Positions 26,932-39,500 of a stretch of DNA of 64,000 nt are shown here, one piece after another. The notes under the pieces are model-generated. The model was not told where the DNA came from. It made no database searches and saw only the letters and a program-made list of their open reading frames with translations. The DNA comes from Pelecanus crispus. Its lineage: Eukaryota > Chordata > Aves > Pelecaniformes > Pelecanidae. Within the stretch, counting starts at the first letter, position 1. Every line of letters starts with the position of its first letter. The stretch covers positions 150,065,967-150,129,966 of the forward strand of contig NC_134644.1 of NCBI RefSeq assembly GCF_030463565.1. The letters are read 5' to 3'. The position numbers were made by a program, and so were the translations under genes.

Positions 26932-27801
26932 CATACACATGGAGTAACTGGAGGAAAGGCTAGCAAACTTTTTAACTATATTATATTTTAGTTCTTGTTT
27001 CATGTCTAGTTATGTTATATATTATAGTGGCATATGTTTAATTAAAAAAAAAATCAAAGAATGAGTTACAGGAACTATGGCATTAGGAAAGGGCAAGAGT
27101 ACAGGCATAACTCTAGAATGAAAATGTGGCAGGATCCAGGGGAACAGGAAGGGCTAGGAGGAAGGTAAGTCAGAGGACAAATAGATGAGGTTGCAGAAAT
27201 GGCAGTAAAAGAAACAGGGCCAACAAGAAGGGAAAAACACCTAGAATCTACTCTGGAGCACACAGTATGTCATTGGTGCCCTACTGAATAAATGAACCAT
27301 CTATTGGCCTTTTTAAAAATCTCCTCTTTTCATTACTGTATGAATGCTACTGCAAGAAATGCAGTATTTCAGAAGGATTTATCCCAGGGAACTTTGGGAA
27401 AAATGGTCACCATAAGTACAAATACTTGAAAAGATTATCCAGACATCAGCATTAGAACTTGCATGTAACTGTTGGAGGCACTTTGGCATCTGCGTAATTG
27501 TATCACCTTGGATTTTAAGGAGTCCTTTGTCTTGTAAAGATTTTTAAGCATCTGTTATTTCTTCCCTAATGCACACAGACTGCTGATATCCTGAGAATAT
27601 TTTCTTATTATTGTTCAGTATAATTCCCCAAAGAATATCCCACACTTCACAAGAGGATTTGAGAGTATGATTTTAATACAGGAAATAGAATGTCTATTTT
27701 AGACACAGTAAAAATGGAGCAGCAATTGTTGAGTAGTCTCCATAAATGACACATAATAAACCTAAGTACCATAAAAGTTAGTCTTTAGGTTAGAGGACTG
27801 C

Positions 27802-27819
27802 TTTTTTTTTTTTTTTTTT
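27802..27819 (+). repeat. 18-base T run
   Basis: Uninterrupted T18. I see no source gene next to it, so I do not call a processed pseudogene tail. Confidence 0.9.
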
Positions 27820-28666
27820 CACTTCAAAGGGACTTTACAAATAAAATGGAAAAAAGAAGACAAGGGGACATGCGGAATTTTCTTGAAGTCAAAGGCCATA
27901 GGCCAGTAAGATGTGCTGATAGCATGGAGACAGCACAGCTGCAGGTAGAAAGCTGGGATGCTGCTCAGAAATTCGGTGTGCAGCCTGCAGTGTTTGCATC
28001 ATACAGGTTCATGATCGTGAACATGCTTTGAAAAATACATGGAATTAAGCATCTGTGACTTTTTAGGTTTTCCTTTATTTAATGAAACGCTTAGGCCTGT
28101 TCACCTTTTGGAAGCTATAAAATGTTTCTTGAAGTACAATATACAGCAGAATCAATTAATAGTGAGTATATGGTAAAATGGAACCGAAGGGAAGTGTTCA
28201 TGAATTTGAGTCAAACTGCTGACTAGCAGTTTTAGCTAGAAGACAGGGTGGAAAATCCATATAGGTTGAAACAGTTCAACTTCCCTGCAATAAAGTATTT
28301 CTGTTCAGAAATGCCAAAAGCTTTAAAATACAATTTTTTGTTTCAAAAGAACATTTTCTCCTTTTAAAAAGAGCCTAAGTTAAAACAAGAAAAAGACTAA
28401 GCAAAATAAATAACTCTAAATGAAACAGGGAAAAAGGCATGTTTCACATTTTGATTGGCCAAAATTGTTTCAGAAAGGAATTTTTCCCATTGTTCCCATT
28501 GTTCTGGTTTAGCTTTCAGCCCAAAGTATCTGTTTACTTCCCAGCTTTCTTTTTATTTACATACTGATTTTCAGGCTCTACAATGTGTAAAATTCACTGT
28601 TTTGTCAGTATTTTTTCAATACTTAGAAGAATGGAGCATATGGTATAGAAGGAGACTTGCTTTAGG

Positions 28667-29008
28667 TTAGCCTGGAGAAGAAAAGGCTAAGAGGAAATTA
28701 ACTGCTGTCTTCAGCTAACTGAAGAAGAGTTAGAGAGAAAACAGGGCCAGACTCTTCTCAGATGTGCACAGCAAAAAGACAAGAGACAATGGCTGCAAGC
28801 CGCATCACAGGAAATCCAGCTGGATATAAAGATATTTTTCACAAGGGTGTGGCCAAGCACTGAAACTTGAAACCAGAGAACCTGAAAAATCTCCATTCTT
28901 GGAGACTTTCAAAACCTGACCGGACAAGGCTGAGCACCCTGAGCCCTGCTTTGGGCAGGGGGTGGGAGAAGATGGGTCTCTCCAACCTGATTTACTCTGT
29001 AATTCTAA
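28667..29008 (+). mobile_element. CR1 3' end fragment
   Basis: It starts with AGCCTGGAGAAGAAAAGGCT and continues through the CR1 3' UTR landmarks: a degraded TTGGAGACTTTCAAAACCTG block, TGGACAAGG-like and GAGCACCCTGAGCCCTGCTT-like segments, then TCTCCAACCTGATTTACTCTG before a decayed ATTCT tail. It is old and about 340 bp long. Confidence 0.85.
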
Positions 29009-31483
29009 GTGTGAATTTTTTGCATAGTAGTCCTCTGATTTAGATCAAAACCATACATGGAATGATTAAGTAACATGATTGTACATGTTACCAAAGGTAC
29101 ATGATTACCAAAAAGCATTGGTCTGGCAGTTAAGGCACAGAACTTCATAGGAATCTGGGTGGTCTTTCATGCTCTACTTTAGACTTTCAGGTTGAGCCTG
29201 GCTAACGTCTAGGAGGAAATTTTCAAAAGCAAACACCTCTTTTCAGTACCTATGTTAGACATTTAAATAGGCCAACTCATATAAATAAAAGAGGACAAAG
29301 AATAAATTTGAATAATTTACTCCGAGCATTCACAGTTCTTAACCTTTAGTTTGCATCCTGAGTTTGTTTTGGACCACTCCAACTAACTTTCCAAACAAAA
29401 TTCAGGCAGCATGCTCAGGATCATTTACTGCAAGCATTGCTGACAAGGTTTGGCTTTCAATGACCCACAGAGTCTTGTGTTGAAACACCTTCACAGATCC
29501 TTATGGTGCACAGCAAAACATACATCCCTCAATTTCATTCTATAAAAACCTCGCTCTGGCAAGCTGCAACACAGCCCTCGCATTGTTTCAGACAGCTTGA
29601 CCAAAAACAACCTACAAAAAAATAGCAGTTACCTCTTAAGGTCATAGGAACATCACAGGGTACCCAAATGAAACCCAGAGGCATGACCTATTCAGTATGG
29701 ACACAGCCTGTCAGCTATAGGAGAGTCTTAAGCAGCATGGGTGTGAGCCAGCGTGTGCCACTCCAGGGCCAGGAACTGAAACAATCCCTGGGATTATTTT
29801 ATTGAGCACCATAGACACACATACTATAGACAGTGCAATCTTTCAGGGAGTCAGGTTTCAATGAGTTTTAAATGAGGCTGAGGGTTTTACTCTGTATAGG
29901 AATAATTTCAAACTGAAGTAGATTTTATAATCAGGAAAACTTTTTTTCCTATTTGATTTTCTAAAAAGTCGAATTGGCATGTAAATTCTCACATTAAGAG
30001 TAACTAAGAATGCCAAATCAAGTACCCAGGAGCTAGGAAATGCCATCGCTAGCATTGACAGTGCAGACTGAATTCGCATATGTTCTATGTATTATTTATA
30101 GTTTCATGACTGACTGTTTTGGGGTTTTTTTCCTCCTCCCATGTACAGCTTTCCATCTACTAAAAAACGGACTGAAAAAACATGATCTCTTACAGCTGCC
30201 CAGAACAGGTCTTCTCTGTAGTAGACCTGACAGCCAAGGCTGCTCAGGCTTCACAGCACCCTACTATACGAGCCATCAGGGAACAGGACCAGATTAGGTT
30301 TCCTGTGGGAGCCCCAGATGTGCTGCACGAAAAGCTCACTGAAACGGAGACATTTCCCTCCCTGATTGTCATTTCTGATATTGGAGTTTTCTGATAACAT
30401 TTGGTATTTTGGAATATTCCCAGCAACCTCTAGGTCAGAATGACAGAAACCCACCCAAGCCTGTAATAAAATTATTTAGGGTAGAACACAGAGGAACAAT
30501 AAAAGAGCTTGAATACATCTGCACTGATGTCCCTGCTGCTTCTGTCACTAGCTGGCCCAGGTACTGACAGTGCAGGAGAGTCAGCAATGTAGACAGCAGT
30601 GCAAAAGGCTAAATGCATAAACGAGCCTGCACGCTTGGATTCTGTAATCATATTGCTAAGAAATGAACCACATGGTTTCAAGCTAACTTGGTGCCACCTG
30701 TATAAACAGCAACCACCTCTTGATTAAAATGCTGTATTAGGAAAACTGTCTTGCCTATAAAATAAAGCTGTGAAAACTCTTCAAAGATAAATGCTAGAAG
30801 ACCTGTTACAGGAGATATTTAATGTACACTTGAAAAAATACAGAAAACAATTTTGTATAACCAGTGATATGAGCTAATAGGCCTATAATTCGGTGTTTGC
30901 TTTCCGTTAATTCAAAGTGTTTTTTTCCCAGCTGGGTAGTAAGTCTTTGCATATTTATTTTTCTCAGTGCTTAGGGCTGATAGAAATTTGAACGTGAACA
31001 GTCTGCCAAAGTGTTCTTCACCTCCCAAGACTCTCATGAGCTCTATCAGTCATAACCACAATTTAGCTTTGATGACTAAACACTATTTATGTCAAAGGTT
31101 TAATGAGAACAGACTTATCCTTCGTACAGGGAATTAAGTTTATGATTTTTGTCAGCATGTTTCTATATTTGAATTATATGGTTAGGCGCAAGAATGTGAA
31201 CTATAATGAAAAATAACATAAAATTAATAAAGATTTTGAAGAAGACAGTACTCCTTAACAGTGAATTTTGACTTAGGATTCTGAGTCAGATCAAAAAGCT
31301 GATCCTGTCAACAGGAAAAATAAGGTGAACTTCCAAGGTCAAAGCAGGACATGGATTATTCGTCTTCTAACTGAACTGTCCTCTTCCTCTCCCCTTAGGT
31401 GGGAAACAAATCCTTCCTGAAGCACTGCATTAAAAAAAATGAAATTGTTCAGAGACTTGGTGAAATAATTCGCTACTCTGAGA
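29009..31483. other. Intergenic, no gene seen
   Basis: AT-rich unique sequence between the CR1 3' end and the satellite. I see nothing that supports an exon or RNA gene. Confidence 0.6.
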
Positions 31484-32881
31484 ACAGGTCACTGAGAGTT
31501 AGCCCAGGTCCCCCAGCCATAGACCAGATGAACAAGCTCTCAGGGGACAAATTTTTTTTGCAACCTACACCTTCCTTGAGCAGCCCCTTTCAAGCCTCTC
31601 TCCAAATGGAGCTCTGTGCTTTGTCTCTCTCCCAACACTAAACCTACGGGTTGGTGGAGACAGTCCAAAATACCCCAGACATAGTGTTGGATGAGACTCA
31701 AGACCAAAATATCCTAGCCACAGCTCAGATAAATATGTCCTCTTGTCAGCTGAAGCTCTGCACAAGATTGCAGCCATGGTCCAGGTGAAAAAGATCTCAG
31801 GAGAGAATCCTTTTGACACCGACTCTTCCCTTTGGCAGCCCCTTTCCAGACCACTAAACTGCAGTTCCCACTCTTCGTGTCTCTTCTAACCCTTACCCCA
31901 AACCTATGGGTCAGCTGAGCGCTAACCCAACATCCTCAGCCACAGTCCAGATGAACATGTCCTCAGGGGACAATTCTTTTTGTCCCTTGCCCCCTCCTTT
32001 TGCAGTCCCTTTCCAATCCCAGACCAAGTGAAACTCTAGACTTTCTCTCATCTCCCAACCCTAAACAAAACCAGACCCCTAACTATAGGTGTGGGCTGAG
32101 ACTTAGCCCAAGGCCCCTAACCATCAATCAGATGCAATCAGAGAAATTTCTCAGAGGGTAATTCTTTTTGCAGCCCCTTTCCTGCCCCACTCCAAATGGA
32201 GATCCAAACTTTGTCTGTTCTCTGTCCCTAAGCCTAACTGTAGCCCCAACTCTAGCACCTGATATCAACAGAGACTAGCCCAAGACCCCAAGCCATAGCC
32301 ATGATGATCAAGTTCTCAGAAGAGAATTCCTTCAGCAAGACTTTCTCAGGTTGACTTAAAGCGGAGCTCTAGGTTCTGCCCTGTTAAGACTCTAACTTAG
32401 TCTGAATGCAAAGGATGGGCTGAGCCTTAGCTCCGGACCCTGAGCTAGCACCCAGATTAAAAAGATCTCAGGGAATAACTATTTTTGCAGCCTACCCCTT
32501 ACTCTGGCTGTTCCTTTTCTGCCCCACATCAACTGTAGCTCTCGGCTTTATCTCTCTCCCAACCACGTATGTAACATCAACACTAACCCTAATCCCAGAC
32601 ATGAGCTGAGCCTCACCCAACACACCCATCCACGGCCTGAATGAAAAATGTCTCAGGGAAGAATTCTTTTCATGTCCTACCCCTCTTAGGCTGCCCTTTG
32701 AAGCTCCACTCTAAGTGCATCTCTAGGCATGATGACTCTCCTGCTCCTAATCCAGTCCTTAACTCTAACCCCAATCCTCAACCTGGGCTGAGCCTTAGCC
32801 CAAGGCACCCAACTATGACCCAGATGAGTAATTTCTCAAGGAAAACTCTGTCTGCAGACTATTCAACCCTTTCCTGCCTAT
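31484..32881 (+). repeat. Degenerate tandem satellite, about 175-bp period, about 8 units
   Basis: A recurring frame is visible: GGGCTGAGCCTTAGCCCAAG-like, then an AGCCATAGNCCAGATGAA-like anchor, then TCTCAGGGGACAATTCTTTTT, GCAGCCCCTTTCC, CCACTCCAAATGGAGCTCT and CTTTGTCTCTCTCCCAACCC. Anchors fall near 31524, 31773, 31940, 32125, 32300, 32450, 32640 and 32818, mostly 150-190 bp apart. Linkers between units carry CTAACCC/CCCTAA-like strings (for example ACTAACCCTAATCCC near 32580). Units differ by many substitutions and indels, so the array is old. No protein is implied. Confidence 0.85.
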
Positions 32882-35259
32882 TTGTTAACATTGACAAGGA
32901 TGGTAATTGTTGAATCAGGGATTTTTTATTGTTGCTCCCTCCTTCAGGATAAATAAGGAGTATCTGCCTTAGTATTTTCAGTTAATTATGTACTGAGTTC
33001 ACCTTAAAGCAATTTGGAGTCATGATCTATGTGAGATAGCATAATTGCCTATTGTTCAAGGTTTTTTTCAACTTCCTGACACAAGAGAAACCTTGAATGC
33101 GTTTTGTTGGGATTCTGCTTACTTTATTTAAATGCTGAGAGGCTTAATTTGCTTCTGCTGTATCTATCTATCTCACTTCTAGTCTAAAGAATATCTAGAG
33201 CTGCAAGACACATGGCTTCAATACTGTTTGAGACAACTGTAAAAAACGCATGGAACAGATATTTTGAGATCTACTTCCTTTTTCCTCATGCCATGCCAAA
33301 TGGCAGGTGCTGAGTTTTAAACATGGTTGTGGAAGTTATTATATAGGGAATATCTAGTAGCAGTTGTGGTAAAACAAGGAAAGTTTGCAGGGACAAGATA
33401 GATTACATTTAAAAAAAATAAAATTAAGCTTTGTCTTCATTTGTTTTGGTTTTGTCATTATTTTCTCTTTTGTAATGTGTCATTCAACCTTCTGCTGTGA
33501 TCCTTGGGAGAATGCCATGAGAAAGATATTTTCTATTCAGCACTGACAGAAAGAGTCCTTGGGGTAGCTTTGGTCAAACCTATTAAGGCATCTAAAGATT
33601 AATATTAAACTAATATTAGTATGAAAATTAGTATGAAATAGAACATTTGCTTTATTTGATGAGTACTGTCAGAGTAGTACGTATGTTCCCATTTTTAATG
33701 TCACACAAACTTTCTTCAAAATATTTCCATTTGCTACATATTGTATGCCTATTTATGGCTGTATCTCATTAGTTCGGAATAAAAAGATATTTATTAGTTT
33801 CAGATTAACTTGCTTCACCAGCCGAATCAAACCGAAAGTGGCTATTTTCAAGTGAGGATCTGCTACCTTTTTCTTTTCTCACATAAATCGGTTTTCTACG
33901 ACTGCTCGGCTATTCACGATGCTGCCACTCGGTGGTGCCACGGCGCTGCATTGAAAAAGCTTCAGCGGGTCTTAAATTCAATCCCTTGTATTGTGGAATT
34001 CAGCCCCACCAGGTTCCTGCAGTGTTTTCTTTAAAATGAACAGTATCTGCTGTTCTGTGGCCTCGGGTTTTTTTTTTTTTCTTAAAAAAAAAAACCAAAC
34101 CACAAAACCATGGTAGCTGAATGATGCTTTCAAATTTGTTACGCATATTTTTTCAGATAACGTATTTTGAACTAAAACTATGTGATCCCTGTTCTGTCAC
34201 CTCTATCTATATAGGGGTACATCTTAAACAAAGAAACTACTTATAGAATAATTTATTTGACATGTTAGGGTGGCTGAGTTGTGCAACAACCAGTACAACA
34301 ACAGTTAATATTTTCCAATAAATGTGCATGGTCTATGCTAAAGCTTAAAAGGCTTATAAAAAACCCAAAGCATTATGACTTTGAATAAAAAAAAGTTAAT
34401 CTTCTAAAAGTATATAAATGTCTACCAGTAAAATGCTCTGCTGAGACTGTTGCTACCACTACTTCCAGAAATGTCCTTCGTTCCAACTGAAGTCAATTAC
34501 AAAAGAAGGAATTGACTGCCTGGTGGTATAATGAAAAAAACTAGGACTTAGAAGCAATGTAGGAGTACTTTACTAAAAAAATTTGGGAACAGTAAAAACA
34601 TACAAATACTTGTATGTGAGAGATATATTGACTTTATAAAATAAAGCAAAGTTAGGAGTATATGAAAACATGATAAGCTATCACCATGCTGTTTAAACAA
34701 ACAAATTTTATTTTACTACATTTTAAATTTCAAGTATCCCATGCAGATTTCAATGCACTAAACCCAGATATTTTTCTAGCAGGCTATGAGAGGAACATTT
34801 TTTATAAGCAGGATTGCAAATGGAAAGAACAGGACACAACATTACTTTCCAGCAAGTCACCACTGCAGATGACTATAATCACTGTAAAGCCACTCAACAA
34901 CGCCAGCTCTGAGGTTCTGACAGCTCAGATTCTGCAGGAACGCTGGATGCTGTGCGACTGGATTTCTAAAAATCAAGGCACGCATGTGGAGTCAAATTTT
35001 TTAGAGCTCATTTTTAAAGTATGGGGAGAGGCGCATTTTTTTGAGTTCCCAATGACAAAACAACTCCCACTGTGCTGCACACAGCTGTATTTTACATAAA
35101 GCTATGTAATTCAATGTATTAAGCCACTCTGCGGGAGTCAAGATCTTAGAACACGCGGCTGTTTGAAACTATCTGTGATTGTATTACCTTGAGTGGTACC
35201 TTTAGAAATAACGACAGCACACCCATTTTGGGGCGACATTTTCAAATCCTTTCTCTGCA
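32882..35259. other. Intergenic, upstream of the MTDH CpG island
   Basis: AT-rich. It contains one 137-codon open frame on plus (34686-35099), with no recognisable motif and no GC or codon signature of a gene, and the inverted homopolymer at 34066. It could hold enhancer elements, but none can be read off. Confidence 0.6.
34066..34096. repeat. T13/A11 inverted homopolymer
   Basis: GG followed by thirteen T, a short CTT spacer, eleven A and then CC. The two arms can pair as a hairpin. Confidence 0.85.
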
Positions 35260-36064
35260 GGAGAGCCTCCGAGGGGCCCTGATCGCGGCCTCTGAAGCCT
35301 GAGGGGAAGGAGCATCTACCTCCAAGGCCCAGAGAGCCCCGACACGGCCCCGCGGCTGCTTCTGGGGTTACACCGGCAGCAACAGCACCCGCGAACCGGC
35401 AGTTACCCCTCTGGGGCGACCACGACCTAAAAACAGAGCCGATTAGCGACCGTTCCCGCCGGAACGCACCCGCGTTACGGCGGCTCTGGGAAGGCAGGGA
35501 CAGCAGCCGAGGCCGCCCCTCAACCCGCTGCCTCAGCACCGAAGCGGCGGGTGAGGCGGACAAACGGCCGCAACCGCCCGCCCTGCCCCGTGTGCAGCGC
35601 CGCGGGGTCTCCCGCCCCGGCCGCAGGGGCGGCGCGGCCGGGCGGTGCCAAGCAGCCCTTGGGCCGCCTCCCCCGCCCCGCTCGCTGGCTGCCACGTCGA
35701 GGTTGCTCCCCGCACCGCCCCCCGGAGGCGAGGCGGGGCGGGGGAGGCGGGGGGCGGTGGCCGCCGAGGGGGCGGGGGGCGGGGAGCGGAGAGCTCCGCG
35801 CCCGCCCTGCGGGCGTCACCCTCCGCCCCGCGCACGGCGGTGATGGCGGCGGCGCGCTGCGGCAGCGGTGGGCCCTCGGCGGGGCCGTGACGTTGCGCGC
35901 TGAGGCGGAGGGCGGGGAGGAAGAGGAGGAGACCCGGGCGCCTCCGGGGCTGAGGCAGCTGCGTCCCGCCGAGGCTCCGCTCCTGTCCCGTCCTCTCCCC
36001 GCCCCCCCACCCACCCCCGGCGGCTCCGGCTCGGGCAGGCGAGCGCGGCTCTCCTGAGGCCGCG

Positions 36065-36079
36065 ATGCGCTCGGCCTGA
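36065..36079 (+). promoter_or_regulatory. Short upstream ORF (4 codons plus stop) before MTDH
   Basis: ATG CGC TCG GCC TGA sits 55 nt upstream of the main start codon and ends before it. A second upstream ORF of 15 codons plus stop lies at 35843-35890. Either could dampen translation if the transcription start lies upstream of it, which the sequence cannot show. Confidence 0.4.
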
Positions 36080-36134
36080 GCGCTCCCTTCGCCGCCCCGC
36101 CCGGTTTGGGCCTCTGCGGGACAGGGGGGCCGCG

Positions 36135-36539
36135 ATGGCTGCGGGGAGCTGGAAGGAGGCGGCGGCCCAGCAGGCCGAGGAGGCGGCGGCGCGGGTGCGG
36201 GACGTCCTGTCGGGCGGCCTGGCCCTGCTGCGTGCCGAGCTGGGCCTGGAGCTGGGCCTCGACCCGCAGGGCCTGCCCACCTGGCTCGCCCTGCTGGTGC
36301 CGGCCGCGCTGGGGCTGGGGCTGCTGGGGCTGCTCCTGGCCGTGGCCTGCGGAGGCGGCCTCCGTAAGAAGCCAGCGCGGAGCGCGGCGGAGAGGAAGGC
36401 TGACGAGGCGGCTGGCGCGGGCCTGACAGCCGGCGGGGGCCAGGGCAAGGCGGCGGGCCCGGGGCCCGGGCAGCTGCACCTGAAAGGCGACGAGCAGAAG
36501 AAGCGAAACAAGAAGAAGCTGCCGGAGAAAACGGCGCGG
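36135..36539 (+). CDS. MTDH: MTDH exon 1 (coding part)
   Basis: It encodes 135 residues and ends in phase 0 at CGG|GTGAGG. The start ATG has G at -3 and G at +4, a good Kozak context, and gives MAAGSWKEAAAQQAEE, which aligns with the human N-terminus. Residues about 51-72 (LALLVPAALGLGLLGLLLAV core) form the single hydrophobic membrane segment. A basic stretch follows (RKKPARSAAERK, about 77-88), corresponding to the first nuclear-localisation region. The end (DEQKKRNKKKLPEK) matches the human sequence before the exon junction. The human LXXLL motif near residues 21-25 reads VRDVL here, so that coactivator-type motif is not strictly kept. The middle (about 89-118) is Gly/Ala-rich and diverged. 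Confidence 0.93.
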
Positions 36540-39500
36540 GTGAGGGGGGCTGCGAGGTCCGCGCCGCTCGGGAGGGAAGGCGTGAGGACGCGGTGGGGCG
36601 GGCGAGGCGGCCGGGCCCGGGCGCCGGCGGGGGAGGGCGATGAAAGGCTCATTGACAGCGGCAGGATGGGGACGGCGGCGGGCTTTGCGGCGGCACCCGG
36701 CCGGGCGCGGCGAGTCCCCCCGCGGGAAGGTGCCGGGGAGGTCGCGTCTGGCGAGGGGCCCCCAGCGCGGCTGCCTCTCCCCAGGCCTTGTCCCAGGTGC
36801 CCCCTGCTCGGTGAGACGCCTGCCGCTCAGATAGGCACCGGTGGGGAGGGGGAGGACCGGCCGCGGGGTCTGGAGGCCGTAGAGCTCCCCCCGAGCCGCC
36901 GTGGGATTCACCTGGGTGGTATTTGCCTGTGGAAGGGATGGGGCGGGCGGGGGGTCCTGACTGTCTGCTCTGGAGCTGTCTCGTCTCGTCTGGGTTACTC
37001 GGTTGCTTTGAAAACCTGGAGGAGCAGCGCGCACACACGGAAACTACGCGTTAGTAGTCCTCGGTGGTGAGGAAAGTACTCGTTTCTTTTTAGAAGCTTT
37101 TTAACGGAAACAAGAATTATACAAAAGCATTATTTTTTTGTTATTATTCATCGAATGCTTGCAGGGGTAGGAACCAGTAGTGGAGACCTTAGTATAGCTT
37201 AGAATTTCAAGCCAGGAGTTGCAGTCCAGGCAGGTATAGACCGTTGGAAGCAGCATTGTAAGCCCCATAAATGCTGTGATGATTCAGACTTCAGTAAGGC
37301 TTTTTGCTCTGTCTTTTTGGCGGAACATGTTAACATCAATCTTGTGGTGAGCTTGCCTCAGTAGGAATATGTCTGATTTAGTTGTTACAGTAAGGATCAT
37401 CTCCTTTAATAAGGAAATCTGTGTCTTAGCAGCCCCTTAAAAACAGATCATTCCTGTCGTCTTTTTTTTTTTTTTTAATCCTCAGTATGTGGTGTGGGAA
37501 CCTTCCGTCTTTGACAGTATGCGTGCACTTCATGAGAAAATTAGTAGAATGCAGAAATTATTGTCCTTTTAAAGCTTCCAGTTACCATAGTTTTGGGGCT
37601 TGAAGGGATTGCTTCTATAGCTTTTATATTGTTAGTATGTTTGTAATCCTACTTACGTCCAAATGGCTTATAGGAATGCAAGTGCAGCAGATGTCCCCTG
37701 CCTATTACAACTGTGTCTTTTAATTATGTCTTGTTCTATAAAATCTGAATTGTTTACCTAATGACCAGAAAAAGGAGAGAAAATGGGATTGTACCTTCAT
37801 TTGAGTCTGGCAGTAATTAAGACTTGAGAAGTTTGGGGTTTTTTTTTAATGAGAAGGCTGGAATATCTTAAAGCAAAAAAAGTCTGCATATGCCACCAAC
37901 CTGTCTTTCAGCAGTAAACTACTGAAGTTGATTCTGGAAGTTGCAAGAGACTGAATGCTGAGGACCAAGAAGAGGAAGCATTGTGATTCAGAATCTTTCC
38001 AGTGTAGCTAGGTCTCCATTTTGGAGAAGGCACGTTAAAGATGCAATTTTTTTTTGCCATCTTGAACAGCAAATCCCTCAAGATGTAGTAGATCGGTTAT
38101 GCCTTCTTGAAAACAAAGGCTAATCCTAGAAATAATTTAGATTTTGCTTGGTTTATTTTCTTTAAGCTTCAGTGTAAAAACAAAGCATAAAGTCTTGCAA
38201 GTCATCATTGAAGACATTAAAAAATGCCTCAACAAAAGATAGAGGAAGAGGTAGATACACTGTTAGCTTGACAATGCTCTGTAGTGCAGGGCTTCATAAA
38301 AGCAAACTTTGTATTTTATATGAAACTTTACGTGACATTTTTGGTGAATATAAATATTTGTACTGTTTCAAGCTTGGTTTACTTGGGCACAAAATAAAGT
38401 TAAGGCTATGTAAGAGCAAATATTTTCATAACCAAAACAGTGTAATAGTTCTTCAGCTGTCAAGCTGTCATTCTGTATTGTTAAGATTTTTTAAGTTATT
38501 TTTATAGTACTTTGTATTCATTACTTCCATGCAGAGGTGAAAAGAAAAAAAACCCACCTTTTCCAAAAAGAAAATGCACAAACTGAATCAGGAGCTGTAG
38601 TGCAAATAAGTTGATACCAGTGGCAAAGTTTAATAGCCTTGCCTCATGCTCATTTTCCAAGATAAGTTTGGAGAGACCTGTATTAGCATGTCCCAATATT
38701 TTCCAACTTTCACATGAAAAATTCTCAGAATAACATTGGCAATTTAAAGATGCAACAAAACATCTTACAGATTGCTGCCTAGTCATTTTCGTCTTGTGTT
38801 TTTGTACTCTGTGATGCTAACGCTGAGGTCTGTGAAGGGAAAAGAGTAATCCTGTTATCAGTAGATTTACTACAGGGTTTGCTATGCCAGGGTCTAGATT
38901 TCCATTGCGGGCATTTCAGAAAGCTTACAGCAACTGCTCTGTAGCATTAAAGAGCACACTACAGATGTCTAATTAAAAGCTGTAGGGTTACTTTAATACA
39001 GAACTACTGAGCTCATTGCCTGGCAGGTGGTGTGTAACTCTTTTATCAGTCAGGATCAGAAATGTTCTTCGCTGTACCCTTTCTGAGGAAGAGTGTTATT
39101 GCTTTGTTTCTTGCACATGGCTTTAGTCAGTTCCTGTATAGGTAGGGTACAACTTACTTCTAGTAAAATAAGTTTGGTTGAATAGCACTGCATTGACTGG
39201 ATACAGTAGCAGCGATGAGATTCTGTTTATTTACTTGCTGTGGTCAGACTGAGAAAAAAATTAAGCTGAAATGGTTTAGCATTCATTAACACTGTAGTTT
39301 ACAGAGCCAGTTCTGGCTTTCTCCAGCTGCTTGGAGCAAGGTAGTATCATGGTATCCTTCCTTTAGATTCTGTGCAGTAAAACTGAAGCCTCTTTTTTTC
39401 TTTTTGCTTTTTTTTTTAGCTCCTGGTAGGGGCAGAGCTCTTTGTCTCCTGTCACAGAGCTCTTTGGAATTTTTTTTTTCCTTTCCAAAAGTCTCTTGAT

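Larger units (their letters stand above)
35260..37070 (+). promoter_or_regulatory. CpG island promoter of MTDH
   Basis: G+C content and CpG density jump sharply from about 35,260 and fall back near 37,050, in an otherwise AT-rich window. The island covers the MTDH start codon. It contains runs of GC boxes (overlapping GGGCGG-type motifs near 35768-35783), a CRE-like TGACGT at 35888-35893 and many short G runs. No TATA box is obvious, as is usual for a housekeeping CpG promoter. The transcription start cannot be fixed from sequence alone. I see no convincing divergent gene on the minus strand: the long minus-strand open frames here are what high GC produces by chance. Confidence 0.85.

Noticed and set aside
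31399..31641. 80-codon open frame and its minus-strand neighbour
   Set aside because: They fall in or at the edge of the satellite array and follow its repeat units.
34686..35099. 137-codon plus-strand open frame just upstream of the MTDH CpG island
   Set aside because: No recognisable motif, AT-rich with no gene-like composition; conservation in other birds would be needed to revive it.
35520..37034. 504-codon and other minus-strand frames across the CpG island
   Set aside because: They lie opposite MTDH exon 1 in very GC-rich DNA, are Pro/Arg/Ala/Ser-biased and lack any domain. They are GC-driven open frames.
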